Shown: positions 1 through 12,902, numbered from the stretch's first letter. The stretch: 64,000 nt of DNA from Xanthobacteraceae bacterium (GCA_004297465.1 SCUB01000019.1:271411-335410); one strand, 5' to 3'. Translations and numbers: made by a program. Notes: generated by a model from the sequence alone, not told the origin.

Positions 1-559
1 CACCAAGGCCGGCGCGCGCAAGCTCGCCCACTATGTCGAGCGCGAGATCCATCGCGTGCTGGCGACCAAGGTGGTGCCGGTGGCGCTGCCGACCGAGCCG
101 GCGCTGCCCGACGGCAATGCGCGCCCCGGCGGTCCCGCGCCACGCCCGCTGGCCGGGCCGATCGTGCCGCTGGTGGCGCCGACCGTCGGCAGCGACGAAC
201 TGCTCGGCGGCGCCGGCACCCGGCCCGCCGCGGTCGATGCGCTGGCGGCGCGTACGCTGGTGAAGGGCGAGCCGCTGGCGCCGCCGGCCGGTCGCGCCGA
301 CGATTTTTTATGGCCGCGCCGCGAGGTCGGCCCCGGTGAGGCGGGGCCCGACGCGGCCAGCGGCGAACCGGCAGGGCCCAGCGAGGCGGTCAAGCCCCGC
401 CCGTCCACTCCGGCGCCGGTCAAGCACCGTGCCGCCGCGCCGCGTCCGCCAGCTCCGCCGCCGGGGCCGCCGCCCGGCTGGGAGCCGCGCCGTGACGACA
501 TCCCGCGTCCGCCCGGCATGGTCGGCCGTTCGACGTTCACGCCGGGACTGTTCCGCTAG
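1..559 (+). CDS. C-terminal part of an SGNH/GDSL-type hydrolase (DUF459-like), 5' end outside window
   Basis: The reading frame enters the window at base 2 and stops with TAG at 557-559, leaving 185 residues of a longer protein. The first visible residues, TKAGARKLAHYVEREI, resemble the end of the alphaproteobacterial SGNH-hydrolase family DUF459, where a catalytic-type D-x-x-H block falls just before this helix; that block would be off the window. The remaining 150 residues are a Pro/Ala/Arg-rich, low-complexity tail, common in periplasmic or envelope-associated members. The substrate cannot be inferred. The family call rests on a short segment and on recollection of the family, so it is moderate; the coding frame itself is clear. 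Confidence 0.6.
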   Translation, partial: TKAGARKLAHYVEREIHRVLATKVVPVALPTEPALPDGNARPGGPAPRPLAGPIVPLVAPTVGSDELLGGAGTRPAAVDALAARTLVKGEPLAPPAGRADDFLWPRREVGPGEAGPDAASGEPAGPSEAVKPRPSTPAPVKHRAAAPRPPAPPPGPPPGWEPRRDDIPRPPGMVGRSTFTPGLFR

Positions 560-621
560 TCAGCGGCCCCGCACCATGCGTTGGCCCGGAAGGGGTCAGG
601 TCAGACAGTCGACAACAGGTT

Positions 622-1446
622 CTATCGGCGCCAGTTTTTCAGCGCGGCCAGAAATCTGGATGCCTTGCTCTTCGCGCGTTCCGGAAACACCGTCCTGTTC
701 GTCAGGATGTCGAATTTGAAATTTTCATAGCGGTTTTCAAAATTCTGCGTGCCGTGCGAATTGACCTGAAAATGGGTCATGACGTGCGGCAGGTAGATGA
801 TCGGAATTCCCGCATGCTGCGAGAAGATTTTGATCGATCGCTCGAAGGCATGCCCGGCATGCGGCTGATTTCCAATGTGTCCGATCATTGGCTCAAACCA
901 GTCGACGAATGCGCGCAGAATCCCGGGTGTCATGCACACATTGTTCGTCGCGGGCCAGGATCTCTTCGCGCTGCCCGGCACATCGTTCTTCATCACCTCA
1001 TCGAGGGAAACGCCGTAAACGTCCTTCAGCGCATTCGTGAGCGGCGCCGCCCCCATGTTGTTGCGGAGGAAATTTTCGTCGGTGGTGCTCTCGGGGATGT
1101 AGCCCAGAATGCAATTCGGATTTTCCGCCGCTGTTGAAACGGTCTCCGCCTCGAACGTTTCCGTCATGGCGGTGTCGTACTGAATGAGCGAAACGATTGC
1201 GTCGTCCGCAAGGTCGTTTCTGACGATGGCATACCATGCCGTGAAATCGACGAAGAAATTCTCCGGCTCGATATTGTCCGGGAGTTCGCGGGCGATGACG
1301 ACGTTTTTCCGCCTGACCTTCTCGCAGTCCCTCGAACCGACGAAAACATACTGATAATCGGAGAGGCGCCGGGAGAATTTTCCGGAGGTCTCGCTGTCGA
1401 GTATGATGTCCTGGTCGTGGACGGTGATGAACGTCTTGAGGCGCAT
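622..1446 (-). CDS. Hypothetical protein, possibly glycosyltransferase-like; AT-richer orphan gene behind gltD
   Basis: This 274-residue protein starts [14 protein letters not shown] with an ATG 8 bases after the gltD stop, so it is probably read from the glt transcript. Base composition is close to 50% G+C in sampled stretches (one 60-base stretch is 42%), against roughly two-thirds in the neighbours, and codon use differs, which suggests acquisition. No signal peptide or membrane segment is evident. The arrangement of an N-terminal beta-strand start, a central [11 protein letters not shown]...LIQYD stretch, and a [12 protein letters not shown] segment with conserved-looking His residues recalls the layout of DUF4422-type glycosyltransferases (ELTALYW...GLxHYR), but this is a weak analogy from reading, not an alignment. 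I do not recognise a definite family. The reading frame opens further upstream inside gltD, but that part is a shadow. Confidence 0.65.
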   Translation of the reverse strand: MRLKTFITVHDQDIILDSETSGKFSRRLSDYQYVFVGSRDCEKVRRKNVVIARELPDNIEPENFFVDFTAWYAIVRNDLADDAIVSLIQYDTAMTETFEAETVSTAAENPNCILGYIPESTTDENFLRNNMGAAPLTNALKDVYGVSLDEVMKNDVPGSAKRSWPATNNVCMTPGILRAFVDWFEPMIGHIGNQPHAGHAFERSIKIFSQHAGIPIIYLPHVMTHFQVNSHGTQNFENRYENFKFDILTNRTVFPERAKSKASRFLAALKNWRR

Positions 1447-1454
1447 CTGGGGCG

Positions 1455-2873
1455 TCAGCGCGGCAGCGTGCTGGCGCCCATCAGGAATTCGTCGATGGCG
1501 CGGGCGCATTGCCGGCCCTCGCGAATCGCCCACACCACCAGCGACTGGCCGCGCCGCATGTCGCCGGCGGCGAACACCTTGGCGAGCGAGGTCCGATAGT
1601 TGGTGACCTCGGCCTTGACGTTGCCGCGGGCATCGAGCTCGACGCCGAGCTTCTTCAGGAGGCCCTCGTGCAACGGATGCACGAAGCCCATGGCGAGCAG
1701 CACGAGGTCGGCCTTGAGCGCGAACTCGCTGCCCGCGATCGGCTGCATCCTGGCGTCGACGCGAACGCAATGCAGCGCCGTGACCGTGCCGTCCTTGCCC
1801 TCGAACTTCTGCGTCAGCACCGCGAATTCGCGCTGCGCGCCTTCCTGATGGCTCGACGAGATGCGCAGCTTGAGCGGCCAGTTCGGCCAGGTCAGCATCT
1901 TGTCCTCGCGCTCGGGCGGCTGCGGCATGATCTCGAGCTGCACGATCGAGCTGGCGCCGTGGCGCACCGAGGTGCCGATGCAGTCCGAGCCGGTGTCGCC
2001 GCCGCCGATGACGACGACGTCCTTGCCGGTGGCGAAGATGTCGGCGCTGCCGTTGGGCGCCTCGCCGCTGACGCGGCGGTTCTGCTGCGGCAGGAAGTCC
2101 ATGGCGAAGTGGATGCCGGCAAGTTCGCGGCCGGGAATCGGCAGGTCGCGCGGGGCCTCGGCGCCGCCGGTCAGCGCGACGGCGTCGTGCGCCTTCATCA
2201 GTTCCGCCGGATCGACGGTGACGCCGACATTGGCGCCGTAATGGAACGTCACGCCCTCGGCCTGCATCTGCGTGACGCGGCGGTCGATCAGGTGCTTCTC
2301 CATCTTGAAGTCGGGGATGCCGTAACGCAGAAGGCCGCCGGCCTTGGCGTGCTTCTCGTAGACATGCACCTCATGGCCGGCGCGCGCGAGCTGCTGGGCG
2401 CAGGCCAGGCCCGCCGGTCCCGAGCCGATCACCGCGACGCTGCGGCCGGTCTTTTCCGTCGCGACCTGCGGCGGCAGCCAGCCGTTCTCCCAGGCGCGGT
2501 CGACGATGGCGCATTCGATGGTCTTGATGGTTACCGGCGCGTCGTTGATGTTGAGCGTGCAGGCGGCCTCGCACGGCGCCGGGCAGACCCGCCCGGTGAA
2601 TTCCGGAAAGTTGTTGGTCGAGTGCAGGTTGCGCGAGGCCTCTTCCCAGTCGCCGCCATAGACGAGGTCGTTCCAGTCCGGGATCTGGTTGTTGACCGGG
2701 CAGCCGGTGTGGCAGAACGGGATGCCGCAATTCATGCAGCGCGCCGCCTGGTCGCGGGTGTCCTTCTCGTTCAGCGGGAGGACGAATTCGCGGTAGTGCT
2801 TGATGCGCTCGGCGACCGGCGCATAAACGCGGTCGCTGCGCTCGATTTCGAGAAAGCCTGTGATCTTGCCCAT
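1455..2873 (-). CDS. gltD: Glutamate synthase [NADPH] small (beta) subunit
   Basis: This 472-residue flavoprotein passes electrons from NADPH to the large subunit GltB for conversion of glutamine and 2-oxoglutarate into two glutamates. The N-terminal cysteine block [14 protein letters not shown] (residues about 47-60) is the [4Fe-4S]-binding region. It is followed by an FAD Rossmann motif [17 protein letters not shown] and, further on, the NADPH motif [11 protein letters not shown]. The C-terminal [18 protein letters not shown] segment is also typical. Length matches the family. It starts 18 bases after gltB stops, so the two form an operon transcribed leftwards, with the AT-richer orphan gene following 8 bases later. 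Confidence 0.97.
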   Translation of the reverse strand: MGKITGFLEIERSDRVYAPVAERIKHYREFVLPLNEKDTRDQAARCMNCGIPFCHTGCPVNNQIPDWNDLVYGGDWEEASRNLHSTNNFPEFTGRVCPAPCEAACTLNINDAPVTIKTIECAIVDRAWENGWLPPQVATEKTGRSVAVIGSGPAGLACAQQLARAGHEVHVYEKHAKAGGLLRYGIPDFKMEKHLIDRRVTQMQAEGVTFHYGANVGVTVDPAELMKAHDAVALTGGAEAPRDLPIPGRELAGIHFAMDFLPQQNRRVSGEAPNGSADIFATGKDVVVIGGGDTGSDCIGTSVRHGASSIVQLEIMPQPPEREDKMLTWPNWPLKLRISSSHQEGAQREFAVLTQKFEGKDGTVTALHCVRVDARMQPIAGSEFALKADLVLLAMGFVHPLHEGLLKKLGVELDARGNVKAEVTNYRTSLAKVFAAGDMRRGQSLVVWAIREGRQCARAIDEFLMGASTLPR

Positions 2874-2891
2874 GTTTCGTGACCCCGGAAC

Positions 2892-7601
<4,710 letters not shown>

Positions 7602-8138
7602 CGTCAACCCCTTGACCCCAATAAGAGTATCTTCGCCTTCAGCGGCGCATCCTGATCGGTTGCGGGGCTGCTTGCGAGCCGCCGCCCCCTTCGCAGGGCG
7701 AGCCGAATTGGGAAACGCAGCCGGAAGATTCGCCGTCTTATCCGGCGCGCCTTTCGTGCTGCTTGCTGTCCGGAGCCGCGCCAATCGACCGACGCCCGCT
7801 TCGGATCCAAGCACCTGCGCGCGGCATGCATTGCCACGGCGGCCGCGCCGCGTGACAGGATACCGCCATTTTCGACGTGGAACCCGGGGATCTTCATCGC
7901 CCGGCCGCGCCGTCATCGCTGCTTTTCCCAATTGCCGCAGCTTGCGTGCGCGAGGGCCTTTCGATCAGGCCGCCCGCCAACAATTGGGACAGCAATGCTG
8001 TCCTAACGTTTCACATTGCCAAATTTTTTCCTACCACACAAGCGCTGGAGAGTCGCTTGGGACAACGCGGATTTGGGGGATCGGTTTCAGGGCGCCCGGA
8101 CCCGGCCCGGCCGGGCGCCTGGGGGGTCGCGGAGCGAC
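7602..8138. other. Intergenic region upstream of gltB
   Basis: No credible gene is seen here. It holds the gltB leader and promoter (read leftwards) and one striking element, the palindrome at 7987-8003, listed separately. Around 8010-8050 the sequence becomes briefly AT-richer, consistent with a promoter zone. Reading frames that cross it in the plus direction have no start signal and are low-complexity. Confidence 0.5.
7987..8003. promoter_or_regulatory. Perfect 7-3-7 palindrome upstream of gltB, possible operator
   Basis: The sequence GGACAGC-AAT-GCTGTCC is a perfect inverted repeat with 7-base arms and a 3-base spacer, about 390 bases upstream of the gltB ATG. It has no T-run, so it is not a terminator. 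A dimeric regulator site is plausible, but I cannot name the regulator. Confidence 0.4.
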
Positions 8139-8175
8139 AAAAAAGTGCGCCCCGGCTGGGGGGAGCCGAGGCGCA
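8139..8175 (-). terminator. Rho-independent terminator of the hsp20 gene
   Basis: Read on the minus strand, TGCGCC-C-TCGGCT type arms (8164-8175 pairing with 8146-8157) enclose a six-C loop, with one mismatched pair (8152/8169), and are followed directly by six T (8144-8139). It lies 53 bases downstream of the hsp20 stop and on its strand. Confidence 0.75.
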
Positions 8176-8227
8176 TCAGGTCGTGGCCTGCGAAACGGGG
8201 GGCAATCCGTTTCGGGAGGGGGGTCCG

Positions 8228-8698
8228 TCAGGCCGCCTGATTTTCAATCACCGTGCCGCCCTTGCCGGCGGTGGTGATGGGAACGGATTTGGGCTTCATG
8301 GCCTCGGGGATCTCGCGGACGAGATCGATATGCAGGAGGCCGTTCTCCAGCGTCGCCTTCTTTACCTCGACGAAATCGGCCAGTTGGAACACGCGCTCGA
8401 AGGTGCGCGCGGCGATGCCACGATAGAGCATCTGCGTTCCCTCGTCCTTGCCGTTTTCGCCGGCGATCTTCTCGCCGCGCACCGTCAGGGTGTTTTCCTT
8501 GGCAACGATCGACAGTTCCGGCTCGGCAAAGCCGGCCACCGCGATGCTGATGCGGTAGGCGGTGTCGCCGGTGCGTTCGATGTTGTAGGGCGGATAACCC
8601 GAGGCGCCGTCGAGGCCGGAGGCCTGGTCGAGCAGCGAGAACAGACGGTCGAAGCCAACCGTGGAACGATAGAACGGGGTCAGGTCAAACGTACGCAT
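8228..8698 (-). CDS. Small heat-shock protein, Hsp20/alpha-crystallin family (class A, IbpA-like)
   Basis: The 156-residue protein is an ATP-independent holdase chaperone. It starts MRTFDLTPFYRSTVGFDRLF, characteristic of rhizobial class A small heat-shock proteins. The alpha-crystallin domain runs from about YNIERTGDTAYRISIAVAG to LENGLLHIDLVRE, containing the conserved A-x-x-x-n-G-v-L type motif (ATLENGLLHIDL). A short C-terminal extension carries MKPKSVPI, an I/V-x-I/V-like anchor. The ATG at 8698 is preceded by GGAGGAT three bases upstream. That ribosome site is buried in a hairpin (see the ROSE-like element), and an RpoH-like promoter lies just above it, so expression is expected to rise on heat shock at both transcription and translation. 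Confidence 0.95.
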   Translation of the reverse strand: MRTFDLTPFYRSTVGFDRLFSLLDQASGLDGASGYPPYNIERTGDTAYRISIAVAGFAEPELSIVAKENTLTVRGEKIAGENGKDEGTQMLYRGIAARTFERVFQLADFVEVKKATLENGLLHIDLVREIPEAMKPKSVPITTAGKGGTVIENQAA

Positions 8699-8790
8699 AA
8701 TATCCTCCAGCGTGAGCGATACATCGATGAGCCCGCCGTCAGGCCGGGCTCGGGTTGTCAACAGCGTGCAGCCTAGATGTGGCCTGCACG
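8699..8790 (-). promoter_or_regulatory. ROSE-like RNA thermometer in the hsp20 5' leader
   Basis: Three consecutive hairpins can be drawn in the leader. Hairpin 1: GTGCA/TGCAC (8785-8789 with 8766-8770), extended by GCC/GGC with one bulge. Hairpin 2: GAGCCCG/CGGGCTC (8745-8751 with 8729-8735). Hairpin 3: AUC-G-CUC (8720-8714) pairs with GAGGAU (8707-8702), sequestering the Shine-Dalgarno GGAGGAU and leaving one bulged G. The anti-Shine-Dalgarno strand contains UCGCU, matching the U-Y-GCU signature of ROSE elements, in which an unpaired or mispaired G in this stem makes it melt at heat-shock temperature. Pairings are read directly; the class assignment is from knowledge of rhizobial small heat-shock genes. 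Confidence 0.8.
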
Positions 8791-8796
8791 GGCGTG

Positions 8797-8825
8797 ATAT
8801 GGGAGTGGCCCTGCCCAGCCGCAAG
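8797..8825 (-). promoter_or_regulatory. RpoH (sigma-32)-like promoter of hsp20
   Basis: On the minus strand CTTG (8825-8822) and CCCATAT (8803-8797) are separated by 18 bases, close to the alphaproteobacterial RpoH pattern CTTG-N17/18-CyTAT. A start about 7 bases below would give a leader beginning near 8790, exactly at the first ROSE hairpin. Confidence 0.6.
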
Positions 8826-8914
8826 GGGCGGCTCCCAAGCCTTCCCGCTGGCGGCTTTGCCACGCCTCGCCTGTCGCCGTTCCGGCTCCTTTCGTCCCCG
8901 GATTTCAGTCCCGC

Positions 8915-9862
8915 ATGACCCTGTTCCCGATCCCGGCCAATCCCGTCCCCGACGATGTCGTGACCGGCATGCTCAGCACCGCCGACGGCGCCGAGATCCG
9001 GTTCGCGCGCTGGGCGCCGCCGGCCAATCGCAGGGGCACGGTGTGCGTGTTCACCGGGCGCGCCGAATTCATCGAGAAGTATTTCGAGACGGTCAGCGAC
9101 CTGCGCGCGCGCGGCTTCGCCGTGGCGATGATCGACTGGCGCGGCCAGGGCCATTCGTCGCGGCGGCTGCGCGATCCGCGCAAAGGTCATGTCGGCGATT
9201 TCGCCGACTACGAGACCGACGTCGCGACCTTCATGCAGGAGGTGGTGCTGCCCGACTGCCCGCCGCCGTTCTACGCGCTGGCCCATTCGATGGGCGGAGC
9301 GGTGATGCTGCGGCTGGCGCATGCCGGGCGGCGCTGGTTCGAGCGCATGGTGCTGGTGGCGCCGATGATCGACCTGCCGGGCCGGCTCAACTCGCTGCCG
9401 ACGCGCGTCGCGGTGCGGCTGATGCGCTATGCCGGCCTCGGCACCCGCTACGTTCCGGGCGGCACCGACGAGATCGCCGGCTCGCAGTCCTTCGTCGGCA
9501 ATGAACTGACCAGCGATCCGGTGCGCTTTGCCCGCAACCGCGCCATCCTCGACGAGAATCCGACACTTGGGTTGGGCGCCCCGACCATCGCCTGGGCCGA
9601 CGCCGCGTTTCGCACCATGGCAGCGTTCGGCGCGCCCGCCTATCCCGGTCGCATCCGCCAGCCGGTGCTGATTCTGGCCGCCGGGCTGGACACCGTGGTC
9701 TCGACCTCGGCGATCGAGGCGTTCTCCTACTACCTCCGCGCCGGTTCGCATCTGGTGATCGCCGGCGCCCGGCACGAGATCCTGCAGGAGCAGGACCGCT
9801 TCCGCGACCAGTTCTGGGCCGCCTTCGACGCCTTCGTGCCGGGCACGTCGCCGTTCAAGTAG
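8915..9862 (+). CDS. Alpha/beta hydrolase, lysophospholipase/monoacylglycerol lipase-like
   Basis: The 315-residue protein has the alpha/beta-hydrolase core: an early DWRGQGHSSR stretch (the usual oxyanion region) around residue 75, the nucleophile elbow ALAHSMGG (G-x-S-x-G variant, Ser about residue 128), a late Asp in LILAAGLDTVVS, and the catalytic His in IAGARHEILQE near residue 290. This order matches PldB/serine aminopeptidase S33 proteins, which hydrolyse lysophospholipids or monoacylglycerols. No signal peptide is seen, so it is probably cytoplasmic. It is divergent from hsp20 and convergent with hisN, whose stop lies 7 bases away. The substrate is not determinable. Confidence 0.85.
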   Translation: MTLFPIPANPVPDDVVTGMLSTADGAEIRFARWAPPANRRGTVCVFTGRAEFIEKYFETVSDLRARGFAVAMIDWRGQGHSSRRLRDPRKGHVGDFADYETDVATFMQEVVLPDCPPPFYALAHSMGGAVMLRLAHAGRRWFERMVLVAPMIDLPGRLNSLPTRVAVRLMRYAGLGTRYVPGGTDEIAGSQSFVGNELTSDPVRFARNRAILDENPTLGLGAPTIAWADAAFRTMAAFGAPAYPGRIRQPVLILAAGLDTVVSTSAIEAFSYYLRAGSHLVIAGARHEILQEQDRFRDQFWAAFDAFVPGTSPFK

Positions 9863-9869
9863 AACGGCG

Positions 9870-10667
9870 CTAGAGCGCGAGACGGGCGGTGGCGAGCAGT
9901 TTCATGGCCTCGTCATGGACGCGGCGGTCGCCCGCCGCGATGATGCGGCCGCCCTGCTGCGGCGGACGTCCGTCCCAGGTGGTGATGAGGCCGCCGGCGC
10001 CGGTGATGATCGGCACCAGGGCCGCGATATCGTAGGGCTTCAATTCGGTCTCGATGACAAGGTCGATATGGCCGGCCGCCAGCATGCAGTAGGCGTAGCA
10101 ATCGCCGCCGTAGCGCGACAGCCGCACCGTGCTCTCGATACGGGCGAACGCCGCGCGGTCGGCCTCGTTCATCAGCAGCGGGCTGGTGGTGAACAGGGTG
10201 GCTTCGCGCAACGCCGCGCACGGCCTTGTTGCCAGCGTGCGCTGGCCCGTGGGCCCGCGAAAGCGCGCGCCGTCGCCGTCGCCGGTGAAACTCTCGCGGA
10301 TGTAGGGCTGGTGCATCATGCCGAACACCGGCGTGCCGTTGTGCTGGAGCGCGATCAGCGTGCCCCAGATCGGCAAGCCCGCGATGAATGACTTGGTGCC
10401 GTCGATGGGATCGAGCACCCAGACATATTCCGCCTCCGGGTTCACGTCGCCGAACTCCTCGCCGACAATGCCGTGATCGGGGAAATTGGCATGGATGAGG
10501 CGGCGCATCGCCATCTCGGCGGCGCGGTCGGCTTCGGTGACCGGATCGAAGGCCAGCGTGGTGGCCTTGTTCTCGACGCCGAGCGCGGTACGGAAGAACG
10601 GCAGCAGCGCCTCGCCGGAAATCGCGGCCAGCCGGTCGATGAATGCCTCGAAATCAATCACCGTCAC
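9870..10667 (-). CDS. hisN: Histidinol-phosphatase of the inositol-monophosphatase family
   Basis: This 265-residue, Mg-dependent phosphatase is expected to catalyse the penultimate step of histidine synthesis (histidinol phosphate to histidinol) in organisms lacking the HisB phosphatase. Metal-site motifs are clear: GEEFGD near residue 70, DPIDGTKSF near residue 88 (metal 1 site), and a C-terminal PYDIAALVPIITGAGG segment with the last metal Asp. It starts at a GTG. Members of this family are hard to separate from inositol-1-monophosphatase (SuhB); the WGTLIALQ and YGGDCYAYCMLAAG segments fit the HisN group better. The probable suhB-type small RNA begins about 310 bases upstream on the other strand. 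Confidence 0.85.
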   Translation of the reverse strand: MTVIDFEAFIDRLAAISGEALLPFFRTALGVENKATTLAFDPVTEADRAAEMAMRRLIHANFPDHGIVGEEFGDVNPEAEYVWVLDPIDGTKSFIAGLPIWGTLIALQHNGTPVFGMMHQPYIRESFTGDGDGARFRGPTGQRTLATRPCAALREATLFTTSPLLMNEADRAAFARIESTVRLSRYGGDCYAYCMLAAGHIDLVIETELKPYDIAALVPIITGAGGLITTWDGRPPQQGGRIIAAGDRRVHDEAMKLLATARLAL

Positions 10668-10940
10668 GACAGTCGGTTCTCCAGGGCCCCGCCAGCCCGA
10701 GCGCGCTTTCCTCCCGCCTATAAGAATCCGACCGCATCGGCAATGCCGCCGGGGACGACCCGAGGGATGCCGGCTTGGCCGAAGGCAGCGCGGGATAAGG
10801 TTCGGTTCAATACCATAAAAAGGGTGTGCTTAACGGCAAGCCCGGTTTTTCTCTCTTGAAGTGGGTGGCGGAAGCGGCAGGCATCGCCACGCTCGTTCAG
10901 CAGGTATGTGCATTACGCATAACAAAATGCTTGATTGCTC
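10668..10940. other. Gene-free region between hisN and the small-RNA promoter
   Basis: It holds the hisN leader (read leftwards) and the approach to the small-RNA promoter. No coding sequence with a start signal is visible. The short frames here are shadows. Confidence 0.5.
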
Positions 10941-10969
10941 TTGTGTTCGCTGCGGCGCGAAGGCATATT
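10941..10969 (+). promoter_or_regulatory. Sigma-70-like promoter of the putative small RNA
   Basis: TTGTGT (10941-10946) and CATATT (10964-10969) are 17 bases apart, placing a start near 10975-10978, directly before the first predicted hairpin of the small RNA. Confidence 0.45.
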
Positions 10970-10975
10970 GTTGCA

Positions 10976-11062
10976 GTGCGGTAGCGCCTCGCGCTGCTGC
11001 TGCCCTCCTTGGGCGTTTCCTCCCTAGACTTGGGCCGCTTGTTCGACAAGCGGCCCTTTTTT
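10976..11062 (+). ncRNA. Putative trans-acting small RNA, suhB/MmgR (alpha-r8)-like
   Basis: A short transcription unit on the plus strand ends in a textbook terminator: GGGCCGCTTG (11032-11041) pairs perfectly with CAAGCGGCCC (11047-11056), loop TTCGA, then six T. Before it lie a 7-pair hairpin GTAGCGC/GCGCTGC (10981-10997) and a single-stranded-looking stretch carrying two CCTCC motifs (11004-11008 and 11019-11023) that could pair with Shine-Dalgarno sequences. No reading frame with a start site fits. The CCTTGGGCGTTTCCTCCCT core followed by a GC terminator resembles, from memory, the alphaproteobacterial suhB RNA family (MmgR in Sinorhizobium), named for its location beside an inositol-monophosphatase gene. 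Here hisN, of that protein family, is the neighbour. The existence of an sRNA is well supported; the family name is inference. Confidence 0.6.
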
Positions 11063-11151
11063 CTTGCCCTTTCGCGGCATTCTTGCGCGCTTTGAAGAAA
11101 AAGCCGACCGGTCCGGAAATGGGTCGGCGGGGCCCGGCGAGGCGCCTTGGG

Positions 11152-12048
11152 CTACTCGGCCGCCGCCTGGCAGGGCTCGATGAGGTCGCGCGCCACGGCC
11201 GCAATGGCGGGCGCGAGCTTTGCAAAATCATCGACCACCTGACTGAACCGCGGCTTCCGCACCAGCCTGCGCTCGTCCAGATAGACCGCGCGGTTCAGCT
11301 CGATCTGGATGGTGTGGTAACCATTCGCCGGGTTGCCGTAATGCTCGGTGATGAAGCCCCCGGCGTAGGGTTTGTTGCGGCCGACCCGGTAGCCGAGGTC
11401 CTGCAGCAAGGTTTCGATGACGAAGGTCAACGCCGGGGTGCAGCTGGCGCCGTAGCGATCGCCCAGCACGACGTCGGGCCGCGGCGGCTCGTCCCGGCTG
11501 GAGCCGGTCGAGGGCATCGAATGGCAGTCCACCAGGATCACCGCGCCGAACCGGCGATGCACCTGCGCGAGCATCCGGCGCAGCGCGCGGTGGTAGGGCT
11601 TGTAGAGATAATCGATGCGGCCAAGCGCCTCCTCGGGCGCAATCGGCGCGGCGTAGATTTCGTGGCCGTCGCCCACCACGCGCGGGATGGTGCCAAGCCC
11701 GCCGGCGACGCGCATCGAGCGGGTGTTGGCAAAGCTCGGCAAGCGCCCCGAAAACATGCGCGGATCGAGCTCGTAGGGCTCGCGATTGACGTCGACATAG
11801 CTGCGCGGAAAATACGCCTGCATGGTCGCGAAGCCCTGCTCGACAAGGCCGGCGATGAACTCGTCGACGTAGGAATCCTCGGACTTGCGCAGGGTGTGCA
11901 GGTCGAGCCGCGAGGCCCGCAGGAAGACCTCCGGATAGACCGCGCCGCTGTGGGGCGAATTGAACACGACCGGTGCCTGCCAGCCGCGCGGTTCGCGGAT
12001 TTCGAACGGCGGAGCGAAGTCGCCGAAACTGGAAGTTTGAGCGGCCAT
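11152..12048 (-). CDS. N-formylglutamate amidohydrolase family protein
   Basis: This 298-residue protein belongs to the N-formylglutamate deformylase (HutG-type) family, zinc hydrolases that release glutamate from N-formylglutamate at the end of histidine degradation. Visible family segments are PVVFNSPHSGAVYP near the N-terminus (metal/substrate His), SYVDVNREPYELDPRMF, the VILVDCHSMPS block with the metal-binding D-x-H, and ITEHYGNPANGYHTIQIELNRAVYLDE near the C-terminus. It starts at ATG 12048; the upstream extension of the frame lacks a ribosome site. No other hut gene is nearby. This gene often neighbours cpdR in related genomes, so the actual substrate may differ. Confidence 0.85.
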   Translation of the reverse strand: MAAQTSSFGDFAPPFEIREPRGWQAPVVFNSPHSGAVYPEVFLRASRLDLHTLRKSEDSYVDEFIAGLVEQGFATMQAYFPRSYVDVNREPYELDPRMFSGRLPSFANTRSMRVAGGLGTIPRVVGDGHEIYAAPIAPEEALGRIDYLYKPYHRALRRMLAQVHRRFGAVILVDCHSMPSTGSSRDEPPRPDVVLGDRYGASCTPALTFVIETLLQDLGYRVGRNKPYAGGFITEHYGNPANGYHTIQIELNRAVYLDERRLVRKPRFSQVVDDFAKLAPAIAAVARDLIEPCQAAAE

Positions 12049-12240
12049 GACCGAATTCTGCGTGGCCGGGGTGGCGCGCGCAAGCCGCATCGCGGCCGGA
12101 CAACACAATTTTGCGGAAAAAGTCGGTCGGGATGGGTGCCTTGGGCCGCCCGGGCCTGCTCCTTCACCCGATATTTACCGGGACGCAGGCAAATGGAACT
12201 ATCCTGCTCACCGTTCCGTCACCCCTGAATGGCAGTTCCC

Positions 12241-12603
12241 ATGCACAAGAAGATCCTGCTCGCCGAAGACGACAACGATATGCGACGCTTCCTCGTCAAG
12301 GCGCTGGAGAACGCCGGCTTCCAGGTCAGTTCCTACGACAACGGGCTGTCGGCTTATCAGCGGCTGCGCGAGGAGCCGTTCGAGATGCTGCTCACCGACA
12401 TCGTCATGCCGGAGATGGACGGCATCGAGCTGGCGCGCCGCGCCTCCGAGCTCGATCCCGACATCAAGATCATGTTCATCACCGGTTTTGCCGCGGTGGC
12501 GCTCAATTCCGATTCCAACGCGCCCAAGACCGCCAAGGTGCTGTCGAAGCCGGTGCACCTGCGCGAGCTGGTCAGCGAAGTGAACAAGATGCTGGCGGCC
12601 TGA
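12241..12603 (+). CDS. cpdR: Cell-cycle response regulator CpdR
   Basis: This single-domain receiver protein of 120 residues (MHKKILLAEDDNDMRRFLV) closely matches CpdR, which in Caulobacter and rhizobia controls polar localisation of the ClpXP protease and hence degradation of cell-cycle proteins. Receiver residues are complete: acidic pair in AEDDND, phospho-acceptor Asp in LLTDIVMPEMDG, Thr in FITGFA and Lys in LSKPVHLRELV. It ends in LAA. An alternative in-frame ATG 12 bases upstream (12229) would add MAVP; neither has a clear Shine-Dalgarno, and the shorter form matches family N-termini. Activity is normally set by the CckA-ChpT phosphorelay. Confidence 0.93.
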   Translation: MHKKILLAEDDNDMRRFLVKALENAGFQVSSYDNGLSAYQRLREEPFEMLLTDIVMPEMDGIELARRASELDPDIKIMFITGFAAVALNSDSNAPKTAKVLSKPVHLRELVSEVNKMLAA

Positions 12604-12722
12604 AACCCGCCGCCGGGGCGCGTTCCGGGGCCTTGCCGGCCCGGGTCGCGAGGTTCCCCGCGTTCCCGGCTTGCCTGACCGCCGCCGAGCCGATATAGGG
12701 ACGCACCCGTAACGTTCGGTCA

Positions 12723-12797
12723 GGGCGCGTAGCTCAGCGGGAGAGCACTACGTTGACATCGTAGGGGTCGCTGGTTCGATCCCAGCCGCGCCCACCA
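12723..12797 (+). tRNA. tRNA-Val (anticodon GAC)
   Basis: Acceptor arms GGGCGCG (12723-12729) and CGCGCCC (12787-12793) pair perfectly. The D arm AGCTCAGCGGGAGAGC, anticodon stem CTACG/CGTAG with loop TTGACAT (anticodon GAC), and T arm with GGTTCGATC are present. The discriminator A and the encoded CCA follow (12794-12797). Confidence 0.97.
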
Positions 12798-12902
12798 TCT
12801 TCCCCCCCGGCCATATCCCCTCCCGGTCCGCTTGACCGGACAGGGCGCCCGACGTGGGTTGAGGATGAGCCCGGCGCCGACTTGCCGGGCCGCCTCGTTC
12901 CG

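Noticed and set aside
12661..12722. Possible tRNA-Val promoter with CTTGCC and TATAGG
   Set aside because: The spacer is only 15 bases, so it is too weak to list as a promoter, although some promoter must be nearby.
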